Positions 17,706 through 27,002 of a DNA stretch of 64,000 nt are shown piece by piece. Within the stretch, counting starts at the first letter, position 1. The number at the start of each line of letters is the position of its first letter. Made by a program: the position numbers and the translations under genes. The notes under the pieces are model-generated. The model saw nothing but the letters and a program-made list of their open reading frames with translations. It did no database searches and was not told the origin of the DNA. The stretch is taken from assembly GCF_018263925.1 (NCBI RefSeq), contig NZ_JAEVHF010000007.1:175844-239843 (forward strand), in the 5' to 3' direction. This DNA is from Kistimonas asteriae (lineage in GTDB: Bacteria > Pseudomonadota > Gammaproteobacteria > Pseudomonadales > Endozoicomonadaceae).

Positions 17706-19522
17706 TGACCAGCACCATCCCCGACCAACGACCCTGTACGCCGCTGCTGGATGCAATCCACCTCCCAAACGACTTACGACGTTTACCCCGGGAGCAGCTG
17801 CCGGCACTGGCCAGAGAATTGCGCCAGTTTCTTCTCTACACCGTCGGACAGACCGGCGGTCATCTGGGCGCAGGTCTTGGCGTGGTGGAATTAACCATTG
17901 CCCTGCACTATGCCTTTAATACGCCGGAAGACCGGCTGGTCTGGGATGTGGGTCACCAGTGCTACCCGCACAAGATCCTGACGGGACGCCGTGAGCAGAT
18001 GGCCACCCTGCGCCAGCGTGATGGCCTGTGCGGTTTCCCTGATCGTTCAGAAAGCGACTATGACTGTTTTGGCACGGGGCATTCAAGCACCTCGGTCAGC
18101 GCTGCACTCGGCATGGCGATTGCGCTGGCAGGCAAGGACAGCGAACGGCAGGCCATCGCGGTGATTGGCGATGGCGCCATGACCGCTGGCCAGGCCTTTG
18201 AGGCACTGAATCATGCAGCCTGCGTCAACGCCAACATCCTGGTCATATTGAACGACAATGACATGTCAATTTCCCCCAGTGTCGGGATGCTTGCCCGATA
18301 CCTGCGTGGCATAGAAACGTCTCGCACAAGCCAAAACCCACAAACTTCATCGCCCGTCCTGTTTGAAGACCAGGGTTTTGCCTACACCGGACCGATGGAT
18401 GGCCACAATCTTGAGCAACTGATTGAAACGCTATCATCGTTAAAGCAACAAACCGGCCCCCGTCTGCTGCATATTGTCACCCGGAAAGGGAAAGGGTATC
18501 CGGCAGCCGAGCAGGATCCGGTGGGCTATCACGCACTCACCAAAATCACCCCGGCCAAAACAGAACCCAAACCCAAAAAACCTACCTATGCCAACATTTT
18601 TGGCCAATGGCTGTGTCATACCGCGGCCAAAGACAAGCGACTCTATGGCATTACGCCCGCGATGCGCGAAGGTTCCGACCTGGTGCGTTTTTCACAGCAG
18701 TTTCCCGACCGTTACTTCGATGTTGCGATTGCCGAACAGCATGCTGTCACGTTCGCCGCAGGTCTCGCCAGTGAAGGCATGAAGCCTGTACTGGCCATTT
18801 ATTCCACGTTCCTGCAGCGGGGGTATGACCAGCTGATCCACGATGTGGCCCTGCAAAACCTGGACGTGTTGTTTGCGATCGACCGCGCAGGCCTGGTCGG
18901 AGAAGACGGCCCCACTCATCATGGGGCTTTTGATATCGCTTACCTGCGCTGTATTCCCAATATGGTTATCATGACACCCAGTAACGAACAGGAGTTATGG
19001 CGGATGCTGAATAGCGCCTACCAGCATTCCGGGCCGGTAGCCGTTCGCTATCCAAGAGGCAGTGGTAATGGGTTACCGGTAGAGCAGACCCGCGAGACTC
19101 TCCCATTTGGCAAAGGCCGAATTACACGACAAGGAAAATATATAGCACTACTCGTCTTTGGCACATTGCACAATGAAGCGATGGAGGCTGCAGAACAATT
19201 GAATGCCACAGTGGTGGATATGCGTTTCGCCAAACCACTGGACACTGAACTCCTGACAATACTGAGCGATACGCACCCACTGCTCGTTACGGTTGAGGAT
19301 GGCGTCACGATTAACGGCGCAGGCGCAGGCGCAGAGGCCTACATCCGTAGAACGCATCAACACCTCGAGATGCTAAAACTGGGATTGCCTGATCACTTCA
19401 TCCACCATCAATCACGTGCAGAGCAATTATCACACTGCGGATTGGATCGTGATGGCATCATCAAACAGGTAGAGGAACATTTGGGGAGAAGCGATAGCTG
19501 TTCCGACAGGCAAGCAACTTGA
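17705..19522 (+). CDS. dxs: 1-deoxy-D-xylulose-5-phosphate synthase
   Basis: 605 residues. Catalyses the thiamine-diphosphate-dependent condensation of pyruvate and glyceraldehyde 3-phosphate, the first step of the MEP isoprenoid pathway. The TPP-binding GDGAMTAGQAFEALNHA...ND motif lies near 160-185. The catalytic-glutamate segment GLVGEDGPTHHG lies near 400, and the transketolase C-terminal domain follows. Slightly shorter than the ~620-640 typical, with shortened loops near 195-215 and in the C-terminal domain. Last gene of the operon, supplying the precursors used by IspA. Confidence 0.97.
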   Translation: MTSTIPDQRPCTPLLDAIHLPNDLRRLPREQLPALARELRQFLLYTVGQTGGHLGAGLGVVELTIALHYAFNTPEDRLVWDVGHQCYPHKILTGRREQMATLRQRDGLCGFPDRSESDYDCFGTGHSSTSVSAALGMAIALAGKDSERQAIAVIGDGAMTAGQAFEALNHAACVNANILVILNDNDMSISPSVGMLARYLRGIETSRTSQNPQTSSPVLFEDQGFAYTGPMDGHNLEQLIETLSSLKQQTGPRLLHIVTRKGKGYPAAEQDPVGYHALTKITPAKTEPKPKKPTYANIFGQWLCHTAAKDKRLYGITPAMREGSDLVRFSQQFPDRYFDVAIAEQHAVTFAAGLASEGMKPVLAIYSTFLQRGYDQLIHDVALQNLDVLFAIDRAGLVGEDGPTHHGAFDIAYLRCIPNMVIMTPSNEQELWRMLNSAYQHSGPVAVRYPRGSGNGLPVEQTRETLPFGKGRITRQGKYIALLVFGTLHNEAMEAAEQLNATVVDMRFAKPLDTELLTILSDTHPLLVTVEDGVTINGAGAGAEAYIRRTHQHLEMLKLGLPDHFIHHQSRAEQLSHCGLDRDGIIKQVEEHLGRSDSCSDRQAT

Positions 19523-19568
19523 ACAGAACAGCATCAAAAAACACTATCAATAGCCTAAGCGGGATTGC

Positions 19569-20162
19569 TCAGGCATTGTTGTAAAGGTGGCCCAATTTCC
19601 AGACCTTGGTCGACAGATACCGTTCGTTATGGGGATTCTGTCCCGTCTGCAAAGGCACCCGCTCAACAACATCGATATCCTGCTGTCGCAGTGCTTCTAC
19701 CTTACGCGGGTTATTGGTCATCAATCGCAGCTTGTTAATACCCAGATGGTTCAGCATGGGACTGCACATATCATAGGTACGCAGATCCGGCGCAAAACCC
19801 AATTGCTCGTTTGCTTCAACGGTATCAGCCCCGGCATCCTGCAGATGGTAAGCCCGCACTTTATTCAATAGACCAATACCACGCCCTTCCTGCCGCAGGT
19901 ACAGTAAAACCCCCTGACCGGCTTCAGCAATGGCCTTCAGTGCTGCCTGAAGCTGTGCTCCACAGTCGCAACGCATGCTGAACAGCGCATCCCCCGTCAG
20001 GCACTCCGAATGAACACGGGCCAGGACAGGTTCACCGGTATTGAATTCCCCCATCGTCAACGCCAGATGCTCTTTCCCGGTAGCACGATCTTCAAAGCCA
20101 TGCATGCTGAACGTACCGAAAGGGGTGGGCAACCTGGATGACTCAATGAAAACGACAGACAC
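19569..20162 (-). CDS. ribA: GTP cyclohydrolase II
   Basis: About 197 residues, matching E. coli RibA (196). Opens the GTP imidazole ring to give the pyrimidine precursor of riboflavin. The zinc motif [18 protein letters not shown] is complete, as are RQEGRGIGL and the [10 protein letters not shown] segment. GTG at 20162 is chosen because GAGGA lies 7 bases upstream and the length to LPTPFG then equals that of E. coli RibA. An in-frame upstream start at 20246 would add a non-homologous hydrophobic leader. This active copy matters because the cyclohydrolase half of RibBA at 23582-24685 lacks the zinc cysteines. Confidence 0.95.
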   Translation of the reverse strand: MSVVFIESSRLPTPFGTFSMHGFEDRATGKEHLALTMGEFNTGEPVLARVHSECLTGDALFSMRCDCGAQLQAALKAIAEAGQGVLLYLRQEGRGIGLLNKVRAYHLQDAGADTVEANEQLGFAPDLRTYDMCSPMLNHLGINKLRLMTNNPRKVEALRQQDIDVVERVPLQTGQNPHNERYLSTKVWKLGHLYNNA

Positions 20163-20285
20163 TCCACGTTCCTCAACTTCTCGTGCGGAAACGCATTGTA
20201 ACAGCAGGATAAAAATCAGGCGAGAAAGGATAGACCAACCGGCCAAATATTCAGCACGGTACGGTAGAGGAATTCACGGAAATGA

Positions 20286-20939
20286 TCAGTACTTGGCTTC
20301 AATGTACAGCACATCGCCTTCATCGCGCATTTTCACCTTGCGCAGAAAGCTCATGCCCAGAAGGATAATACTGGGAAAGTCCCCTTCGTGGATGGCAGCA
20401 TCGACATTACGTACTGTCAGACCATCAATACTGACCGACTTGAGCTGAACCAGAAAACCACGAACCTGGCCACTGGCTGTTGAGATCGCAATAGGCTCAC
20501 CGTTTTTATACTCAACACCCAGCGCATTAGCATGCTTTGAACTCATCCCAACCGCCGTGGCGCCAGTATCAACCACCATATCAGCCAAACGGCCATTCAC
20601 CAGCGCTTTCACATAATAATGACCATCATTATCACGGAAGATTTTGATCGCTTTCTTGCTGGATTCTTTATAGCCATTACTGGCCTGACGGGACAAAGGG
20701 AATTCACGCGCCTGCCCATTAACCTGCAAAACGGCGCGGGTACCATCAACAGACAATAATTTGACACCACCAGGGCCTGTATTGCCGACTTTCAGCATCA
20801 CCTGACGGCCTTCAATGATGACAATCGCCGCCCCCGGAAACAGGCCCACCACCTGCACCATCACGGCTTGTACGCTGCTTGCAAACAAGGCACCAGCCAA
20901 AGCAATCACTGCCATCAACGGCCTTATTGTTGTTATCAA
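20286..20939 (-). CDS. Periplasmic retropepsin-like aspartic protease (TIGR02281-type)
   Basis: 217 residues. The N-terminal hydrophobic segment (MAVIALAGALFASSVQA) is a signal peptide or anchor. Residues ~25-80 are a small beta-rich domain. The C-terminal half is a single-lobe aspartic protease with the catalytic motif VVDTGATAVGMS, followed by GRVR-like (GQVRGFLVQL) and ILLGMSFLRKV elements typical of clan AA proteases. Being single-lobed, it should act as a homodimer. The TTG start at 20939 is supported by AGAGG ~8 bases upstream; an internal ATG at 20915 is the alternative. Role unknown; it sits between pgpA and ribA. Confidence 0.8.
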   Translation of the reverse strand: MITTIRPLMAVIALAGALFASSVQAVMVQVVGLFPGAAIVIIEGRQVMLKVGNTGPGGVKLLSVDGTRAVLQVNGQAREFPLSRQASNGYKESSKKAIKIFRDNDGHYYVKALVNGRLADMVVDTGATAVGMSSKHANALGVEYKNGEPIAISTASGQVRGFLVQLKSVSIDGLTVRNVDAAIHEGDFPSIILLGMSFLRKVKMRDEGDVLYIEAKY

Positions 20940-21020
20940 TTTGCAATCCTCTTGCCACGCATCCTGCTTTAAATCTTGTTAATAACGCGTTTTTATAAAG
21001 ATAAAGAATAGTATGCACTA

Positions 21021-21491
21021 TCACGTCATTACGAAAACAATCACCTGCATTACTATCAAAGCATATAACCCAGCGATCAGGTCATCCACCATAATCCCTA
21101 TGCCACCGGGTACCCGCTTGTCTGCCAGGGAGATGGGCCAGGGTTTCCAGATATCAAAAAGACGAAACAGGATGAACCCTACAATGATCCAGAGCCAGCC
21201 TGTCGGGGCCGCCAGCATTGTCAGCCAATAACCACAGAACTCATCCCAGACAATACCGGGATGATCATGCACCCCCAGGTCTTTCGCGGTTTTACCGCAC
21301 AGCCAGATACCCAGCAGCGAAGCCAGTACCAGAACCACAACATACACTGGCAAAGACAACTGGGATAACAGCAGGTACAGAGGAATTGCAGCCAGCGTCC
21401 CAAAAGTACCCGGCGCTTTGGGTGCCAGACCAGAGCCGAAACCAAAAGCCAGGAAATGGACAGGATTGGAAAGCCTTACAGGAATAGACAA
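21021..21491 (-). CDS. pgpA: Phosphatidylglycerophosphatase A
   Basis: 156-residue membrane protein that dephosphorylates phosphatidylglycerol phosphate. The PgpA signature GFGSGLAPKAPGTFGTL is at residues ~17-33, with VWDEFCGYWL and KPWPISLADKRVPGGIGIMVDDLIAG further on, giving the conserved acidic metal-binding residues. Four hydrophobic helices. It follows thiL in the same direction, as in Pseudomonas and E. coli. Confidence 0.95.
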   Translation of the reverse strand: MSIPVRLSNPVHFLAFGFGSGLAPKAPGTFGTLAAIPLYLLLSQLSLPVYVVVLVLASLLGIWLCGKTAKDLGVHDHPGIVWDEFCGYWLTMLAAPTGWLWIIVGFILFRLFDIWKPWPISLADKRVPGGIGIMVDDLIAGLYALIVMQVIVFVMT

Positions 21492-21537
21492 GGCGGGGTT
21501 TACTCCTTTCTTCTACGCGTCATGAAGACAGTGATAT

Positions 21538-22503
21538 TCAGGAAAAATGCCGGAATCCGCCGTCCGACGAGTCAACGAACTGACCATCAAGACGAATACC
21601 GGATTGTTCCACAATGGTTCCAATGGCCACAATCGGTATCGGCGATTCACTTTCGGTAATGGCAGACGCCGGGGCAGTGAAGCAGAGTTCATAATCATCC
21701 CCTGCTGTCAGCGCCAGAGAACGAGCCTGATCTTCAGAATAAACAGCGCGCAGCGCGTCAGACAGTGGCAGGGCATCTGAATTCAGCGTCGCGCCGCACC
21801 CACTGGCTCGCAAAATATGGCTAAGGTCACCCAGCAAGCCATCCGATATATCAATCGCCGCCGTAGCACCCTTCTCAACCAACCACTGCCCAAGCATCAA
21901 ACGCGGTTGCGGTCGATAATAACGCGCCAGCAACGCCGTTTCACTGGCATTCTTACCATCTCCGATACCTGCTCCCTGAAGTACCAGAGGCAAGGCGCCT
22001 CCTGCATCACCCAGAGTACCGCTGACATAAACCGTATCACCGGGGCGGGCGCCATTGCGTTTCAATGCGCTATCGGCAGATACAACGCCCTGAACATGGA
22101 GGGAGATCGCCATTGAGCCACGCGTCGTATCGCCACCCACAAGCGGAATACCACAGCGTGCAGCAAGATCAGCCATACCCTGAGAAAATCCCGCCAGCCA
22201 ATCCGTATCGACTTTGGGCAACGTCAGCGCAAGGAAAAAACTGTGGGGTCTGGCGCCCATGGCCGCCAGGTCGCTGACACTGACAGCCAGTGCCCGCCAG
22301 CCCAGCAGAACCGGATCAATACCGGCAGGGAAGTGGACACCCTCAACGAGGGTGTCAATACTCTGCACCAGCTGCCATCCATCCGGCACAGACACCACGG
22401 CGCAGTCATCGCCAATGCCTACGACCACACAGCCTTCGCAGCCGGGCTGGCCGGTCAACGCTGGCTGGTTAAAGTAGCGGGCAATCAGGTCAAACTCGTT
22501 CAT
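21538..22503 (-). CDS. thiL: Thiamine-monophosphate kinase
   Basis: 321 residues. Phosphorylates thiamine monophosphate to the coenzyme thiamine diphosphate. Recognised by MNEFDLIARYF at the start, GIGDDCAVV (ATP/Mg2+ acidic motif), the SVSDLAAMGARP segment, LVGGDTTRG and AIDISDGLLGDL. It lies downstream of nusB and upstream of pgpA. It completes thiamine coenzyme synthesis with ThiE encoded at 56640-57281. Confidence 0.96.
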   Translation of the reverse strand: MNEFDLIARYFNQPALTGQPGCEGCVVVGIGDDCAVVSVPDGWQLVQSIDTLVEGVHFPAGIDPVLLGWRALAVSVSDLAAMGARPHSFFLALTLPKVDTDWLAGFSQGMADLAARCGIPLVGGDTTRGSMAISLHVQGVVSADSALKRNGARPGDTVYVSGTLGDAGGALPLVLQGAGIGDGKNASETALLARYYRPQPRLMLGQWLVEKGATAAIDISDGLLGDLSHILRASGCGATLNSDALPLSDALRAVYSEDQARSLALTAGDDYELCFTAPASAITESESPIPIVAIGTIVEQSGIRLDGQFVDSSDGGFRHFS

Positions 22504-22518
22504 GGCATCCTGCCTGGA

Positions 22519-22992
22519 TCAGCGTGCGTTGCGGTTACGGAATTCCTTCACTTCTGCGGCACGCAGGCGTGGCGCCAGCTTGTCCAGAATACCGTTGATG
22601 TACTTGTGGGAATCCTGACCACCAAACCGCTTGGCCAGCTCAATCCCTTCATTGATGACCACCCGGTAAGGGACATCGTGACGTTCCATCAGCTCATAGC
22701 AGCCGATACGCAGCGCAGCACGCTCCACGGGGTCCAGCTGTTCCAGTGAACGGTCCAGCAGCGGTGCGATGGAGGTATCAATCTGGCTGGCGCTGCGGGC
22801 AATACCCTGCAGCAGCTCACGGAAATACCCATCGTCCACTTTGGACATATCATTGTTCGCGCGGAACTGGACTTCAATCTCAGTGACGGACTCACCGGCC
22901 ATCTGCCACTGGTACAACGCCTGCAGGGCCATTTCCCGCGCCTTGCGGCGCAGCTGCGGACGGCCCTTGCCGGCCTTGGGTTGATCGCTCAA
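22519..22992 (-). CDS. nusB: Transcription antitermination factor NusB
   Basis: 157-residue all-helical RNA-binding protein. With NusE (S10) it binds boxA and promotes antitermination of rRNA operons. Diagnostic segments are [17 protein letters not shown] near the N-terminus, ELLQG near the middle and [35 protein letters not shown] C-terminal helices. It lies one base from ribH, as is conserved in gammaproteobacteria. Confidence 0.96.
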   Translation of the reverse strand: MSDQPKAGKGRPQLRRKAREMALQALYQWQMAGESVTEIEVQFRANNDMSKVDDGYFRELLQGIARSASQIDTSIAPLLDRSLEQLDPVERAALRIGCYELMERHDVPYRVVINEGIELAKRFGGQDSHKYINGILDKLAPRLRAAEVKEFRNRNAR

Positions 22993-22993
22993 A

Positions 22994-23470
22994 TTACAAC
23001 TCCAGATGCTTCAACAGGCTGACCATCTCGAACGCGGCCATGGCGGCTTCCTCGCCCTTGTTACCCATCTTGGTACCGGCCCGTTCAATCGCCTGTTCAA
23101 TGGTATCGACAGTCAGCACGCCGAAGGAAACGGGCACTTCATGCTCCAGCATGACATTGGCCATCCCCTTCACGCACTCACCGGCTACAAAATCAAAATG
23201 CGGGGTACCGCCGCGGATCACCGCGCCCAGTGCCACCACCGCATCAAACTGTCCCTGCTTGGCCACCTTCTTCACCACCAGCGGCAGCTCGAAAGCGCCG
23301 GGGCAGCGAATGACGGTGATATTCGCTTCCGGAACCCCGTGGCGCTTCAGTGCATCAATCGCACCGTCAAGCAGGCTTTCGACCACGTAGGCGTTCCAGC
23401 GGGTAACCACGAGGGCATACTTGCCGTCGTTGCTGGTCAGTGTCCCTTCCAGGGTCTTGATTCCGGACAT
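22994..23470 (-). CDS. ribH: 6,7-dimethyl-8-ribityllumazine synthase
   Basis: 158 residues. Condenses the ribitylamino-pyrimidine with 3,4-dihydroxy-2-butanone 4-phosphate. The lumazine synthase landmarks are clear: RWN early, the GAFELP loop near 59-64, [16 protein letters not shown] near 85-100 (including the catalytic His), and PVSFGVLT. It stands between ribBA and nusB in the same direction. Confidence 0.97.
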   Translation of the reverse strand: MSGIKTLEGTLTSNDGKYALVVTRWNAYVVESLLDGAIDALKRHGVPEANITVIRCPGAFELPLVVKKVAKQGQFDAVVALGAVIRGGTPHFDFVAGECVKGMANVMLEHEVPVSFGVLTVDTIEQAIERAGTKMGNKGEEAAMAAFEMVSLLKHLEL

Positions 23471-23581
23471 GAATGACTCCTTAAACGCTGATAAGCGCTA
23501 ATAAGCAAAACCCGCCGCAACAAAGCCGCAGGTCACCGTAACCATGTTCTACCGCCCTGCTAGCAGGACGGTCATTTGTTA

Positions 23582-24685
23582 TTACTCACACGGGAGATAT
23601 TCGACGATCTCCAGGTCGAATCCGGACAGCGCACCGAACTTCATCGGGGAACTCAGCAGTTTCATCTGCCCGACACCCTGATCACGAAGGATCTGGGAGC
23701 CCGTTCCCACGGTCAGGTAAGCGCCACCCTGATTGCGATTCGCTTTACGCACCGGCTCCAAGAACTGCTGCAGGCTGTCGCCCAGCAGGGCATAGTCGTC
23801 CGCATCCAGCAGCACCACGACACCTTCGCCTTCTTTAGCGACTCGCGCCAATGCTGCGGGCAGCGGCCAGCTGTTGCTGTCCTCTTTACGCGCACCCAGC
23901 AGATCCCGGAAGGTCTCTGCCTGATGCACCCGAACCAGTGTCGGCCGCTCCTTGACCGGATGCCCCAACGTCAACGCCAGATGGGTCCGGCCAGTGATGC
24001 TGTCGTCGTACACCGTCATGCGGAAATCACCGTAAACGGTCTTCAGCGGCTGTTCGATACGACGCTCAATGGTCTTTTCATGCAAGATCCGGTAGTGGAT
24101 CAAGTCCGCGATGGTACCAATCTTCAGGTTGTGCTTTTCAGCGAACAACTCCAGATCCGGGCGGCGGGCCATGGTACCGTCTTCTTTCATGATTTCAATA
24201 ATCGCTGCAGATGGCAGCAGGCCAGCCAGGCGTGCCAGATCACAGCCAGCCTCCGTATGGCCGGCACGGCTCAGCACGCCACCCGTCATGGCGCGCAGCG
24301 GGAAAATATGACCTGGCTGCACGATATCTTCCGGACGGGAATGGCCATCAATAGCCACCCGAATCGTATGGGCACGATCCTGGGCGGAAATACCGGTCGT
24401 CACACCGCTGGCCGCCTCAATGGATACCGTAAAGGCCGTCCCCTGCGCCTCCCGGTTATCGCTGACCATCTGGTTCAGCTTCAGGTAATCGCACCGCTCA
24501 CCGGTCAGGGTCATGCAGATCAGCCCACGGGCTTCCTTGGCCATGAAATTGATGATTTCTGGCGTAACCTTCTCCGAGGCCACGATCAAATCACCCTCAT
24601 TTTCCCGGTCCTCATCATCCATCAGGATGACCATTTTCCCCTGACGGATATCCTCGATGAGTTCTTCTACGGTATTCAATTGCAT
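23582..24685 (-). CDS. ribBA: 3,4-dihydroxy-2-butanone 4-phosphate synthase with degenerate cyclohydrolase II domain
   Basis: 367-residue two-domain protein. Residues ~1-205 are an intact DHBP synthase: [12 protein letters not shown], the [14 protein letters not shown] segment and [15 protein letters not shown]. Residues ~206-367 resemble GTP cyclohydrolase II, but the zinc-binding HSECLTGD...CDCG motif is replaced by [14 protein letters not shown] with no cysteines, and RQEGRG is replaced by DADDYALLG. Cyclohydrolase activity is therefore unlikely; such hybrids are known as RibBX. RibA at 19569-20162 should supply that step. ATG at 24685 gives the normal N-terminus [16 protein letters not shown]. 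Confidence 0.93.
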   Translation of the reverse strand: MQLNTVEELIEDIRQGKMVILMDDEDRENEGDLIVASEKVTPEIINFMAKEARGLICMTLTGERCDYLKLNQMVSDNREAQGTAFTVSIEAASGVTTGISAQDRAHTIRVAIDGHSRPEDIVQPGHIFPLRAMTGGVLSRAGHTEAGCDLARLAGLLPSAAIIEIMKEDGTMARRPDLELFAEKHNLKIGTIADLIHYRILHEKTIERRIEQPLKTVYGDFRMTVYDDSITGRTHLALTLGHPVKERPTLVRVHQAETFRDLLGARKEDSNSWPLPAALARVAKEGEGVVVLLDADDYALLGDSLQQFLEPVRKANRNQGGAYLTVGTGSQILRDQGVGQMKLLSSPMKFGALSGFDLEIVEYLPCE

Positions 24686-24774
24686 GCTTCTTTCCCGACT
24701 GGGTTGATTGCAGGCCTCGGCCCCGGCCACTCTCCCGCCCCCTCAGGAGCCCCCCGGAGAACAGCAGAAAAACC

Positions 24775-25464
24775 TCAGCGCATAAAACCGTGTTCGGCCA
24801 GAAAGGTTTCGGTCAGATGACCGGCTTTGCCATCCTGACCACCGGACAGGCCACAGGCATCATCCGGCGTTTGCCGCCCCTGCAGCAGTCGCTCCAGGTA
24901 ACGGGCAATAATATCGACTTCCAGATTGACCAGCGCACCAGGCTGCCAGTTACGGATCGTGGTTTCCTGGGCCGTATGGGGCACGATATTCAGGTCAAAC
25001 CACGCACCATCCACCGCATTGACAGTCAGACTGACACCGTCAACCGTGATGGAACCTTTCTCAGCAATATAGTGAGCGATCGCCGCCGGCGCTTCTACGC
25101 GATAACGCCAGGAGCGTGCCGACTGCTCAATCATCCGGACCGTGCCGACACCATCCACATGCCCACTGACAATATGGCCGCCTAAACGGGAGGTCGGCGT
25201 CATGGCTTTTTCCAGGTTGACCGACGTACCGGTGCCAAGCGTCTTCAACGCGCTTCGCTCCAGGGTTTCCAGTGATACATCCGCCACGAACCCATCTCCG
25301 GGTAACGCCACGGCGGTCAGGCAGACACCGTTTGTGGCAATACTGTCACCTAGCTGAACATCAGCCAGATCCAGCCTGCCGGTGGCCACTTCCAGACGAA
25401 CATCTCCGCCGCGGCGCTCCAACCGGCGCACCTGGCCCACTGCCTGAATGATTCCCGTAAACAT
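24775..25464 (-). CDS. ribE: Riboflavin synthase, alpha subunit
   Basis: 229 residues, with two tandem lumazine-binding repeats. Converts two 6,7-dimethyl-8-ribityllumazine molecules to riboflavin. Begins MFTGIIQAVG, and contains LGGHIVSGHVDGVG and the second-repeat GSITVDGVSLTVN motif. The tail beyond residue ~200 is a little longer than the usual ~205-220 residues. It lies between ribD and ribBA in the minus-strand riboflavin operon. In some species the symbol is ribC. Confidence 0.96.
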   Translation of the reverse strand: MFTGIIQAVGQVRRLERRGGDVRLEVATGRLDLADVQLGDSIATNGVCLTAVALPGDGFVADVSLETLERSALKTLGTGTSVNLEKAMTPTSRLGGHIVSGHVDGVGTVRMIEQSARSWRYRVEAPAAIAHYIAEKGSITVDGVSLTVNAVDGAWFDLNIVPHTAQETTIRNWQPGALVNLEVDIIARYLERLLQGRQTPDDACGLSGGQDGKAGHLTETFLAEHGFMR

Positions 25465-25517
25465 CGTTACCCTGTCACTTCAATCGCGTTAGTCTGCCAT
25501 GCGTTAGCTGCCGACTG

Positions 25518-26648
25518 TCACCACCGGGGTTCTCCCGGTATAGCTATCAGACGCAGATCCTGCCCGATTCGGCGCACATCCGTCATGGTCAGCGGAATTC
25601 TGTCACTCATGTTTCCCAGAGGCAGATCAAACAGCGGGCGGGCAGCACTGCCCATCAGCACAGGCGCCATGTACACCAGCAGTTCATCCAGCAGGCCTGC
25701 CTGTAAAAAACTGCCTGCCAGCGTGGCGCCGGTTTCCACCAATACCTCGTTGCATTCACGCTGTCCCAGCAGGGTCATCAGCGCAACCAGATCAACCCGG
25801 CCATCCGGGGCGGGCAATTCTACCACTTCCACGCCCTCAGACTGTAGCGCATTCTGTTTTTCCCGGTCGGGATGGGCGGTAACCACCAGCGTTTTACCCG
25901 GTTGCTGCAATATTTTTGCGGTCAGCGGAATACTCAGGGACGAATCCAGTACGACCCGCAGCGGCTGCTTTTCTGCAGCCAGTTCAGGGTCATCAACATG
26001 CAGCTCCGCCGGCCTGACAGTCAGCGAGGAGTCATCCTGCAAGATAGAACCAACCCCAGTGACAATCGCACAGGATTGAGCACGCCACTGCTGCACATCA
26101 CTGCGCGCATCAGGCCCGGTGATCCATTGGGATTCACCCGACGCCATGGCCGTCCGCCCATCCAGACTCATGGCCAGCTTGCAGCGCACCAGCGGCCGCT
26201 GACTGACCATTCTCGCGATAAACCCGGGATTGAGGGCTTTCGCCTCCTCCTCAAGCAGGCCGGATGCCGTTGTGATTCCCGCCTGTTCCAGTCGCTGGAA
26301 ACCACCTCCATCCACCCGGGGATTAGGATCACGCATGGCAGCAATCACCCGGCTGACACCGGCATCAATCAGAGCCTGCGCACAGGGCGGTGTTCGACCT
26401 TGATGGCTGCAGGGCTCCAGGGTGACATACGCGGTTGATCCACAGGCATTATCACCCGCCATGGCCAGCGCATTGACTTCTGCATGCCCATCCCCGGCTC
26501 GTACGTGCCAACCCTCACCGACCCGCCGACCATCACGCACCAGTACGCAGCCGACACGCGGATTCGGCATAGTGGAGTACAGCCCTTTACGGGCCAGCTG
26601 CAACGCACGGGCCATCCAGCCCCGGTCTTCACGGGTGAAGCTTGTCAT
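25518..26648 (-). CDS. ribD: Riboflavin biosynthesis bifunctional deaminase/reductase RibD
   Basis: 376 residues. The N-terminal cytidine-deaminase-like domain has the zinc motif HAEVNAL and PCSHQGRTPPC. The C-terminal reductase domain begins near 150 (RCKLAMSLDGRTA, SGESQWITG) and contains the NADPH-binding GVGSILQDD region. It converts the cyclohydrolase product into the ribitylamino-pyrimidine used by RibH. First gene of the minus-strand riboflavin block; the gene expected just upstream, nrdR, is displaced by ~4 kb of inserted genes. Confidence 0.96.
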   Translation of the reverse strand: MTSFTREDRGWMARALQLARKGLYSTMPNPRVGCVLVRDGRRVGEGWHVRAGDGHAEVNALAMAGDNACGSTAYVTLEPCSHQGRTPPCAQALIDAGVSRVIAAMRDPNPRVDGGGFQRLEQAGITTASGLLEEEAKALNPGFIARMVSQRPLVRCKLAMSLDGRTAMASGESQWITGPDARSDVQQWRAQSCAIVTGVGSILQDDSSLTVRPAELHVDDPELAAEKQPLRVVLDSSLSIPLTAKILQQPGKTLVVTAHPDREKQNALQSEGVEVVELPAPDGRVDLVALMTLLGQRECNEVLVETGATLAGSFLQAGLLDELLVYMAPVLMGSAARPLFDLPLGNMSDRIPLTMTDVRRIGQDLRLIAIPGEPRW

Positions 26649-27002
26649 ACGGTTAAGTAACCAACAGTGAATACTAACGGATCAAGACATCGTTCGGGAT
26701 TGGGATTCTAGCGTATTTCCAGGGGGGTTATGTAGCCGCTCAACGCAAACTCAGGCGACTTCTCTCATTCTGAAAAGAGTCATGGCAACAAACTCAACGA
26801 CGATATACCCAACTTGTCATCACACGCTCAATCTGGATAAGGAGATATTATGAACTGATAACACCAGAACATTAGCCATCCCCTCCGGATCATGAATAAT
26901 CGTGACCAGCAAAACGTGGATCAGGCGCCAGGTCTTCACATCCGTTGATACAACAAAGATTCATAACCCACCGGGTTCATGATCTCCAGAGTGAGACTTG
27001 TC
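26649..27002. other. Divergent intergenic region between ribD and the opine-dehydrogenase-like gene
   Basis: About 350 bases with no gene. It must contain promoters for both directions and probably marks one edge of the insertion between ribD and nrdR. I looked for the FMN riboswitch core (a GGGGCAGGG..GAAATTCCCGACC-like string) on both strands and did not find it. Confidence 0.4.

Noticed and set aside
19523..19568. Terminator between the convergent dxs and ribA genes
   Set aside because: A GCCT..AGGC hairpin exists but has a mismatch and no T-tract on either strand.
23576..24820. 414-codon plus-strand frame opposite ribBA
   Set aside because: Shadow of the riboflavin gene; composition reflects reverse-complement codons.
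26649..27002. Possible FMN riboswitch upstream of ribD
   Set aside because: None of the conserved RFN-element strings were found on either strand.
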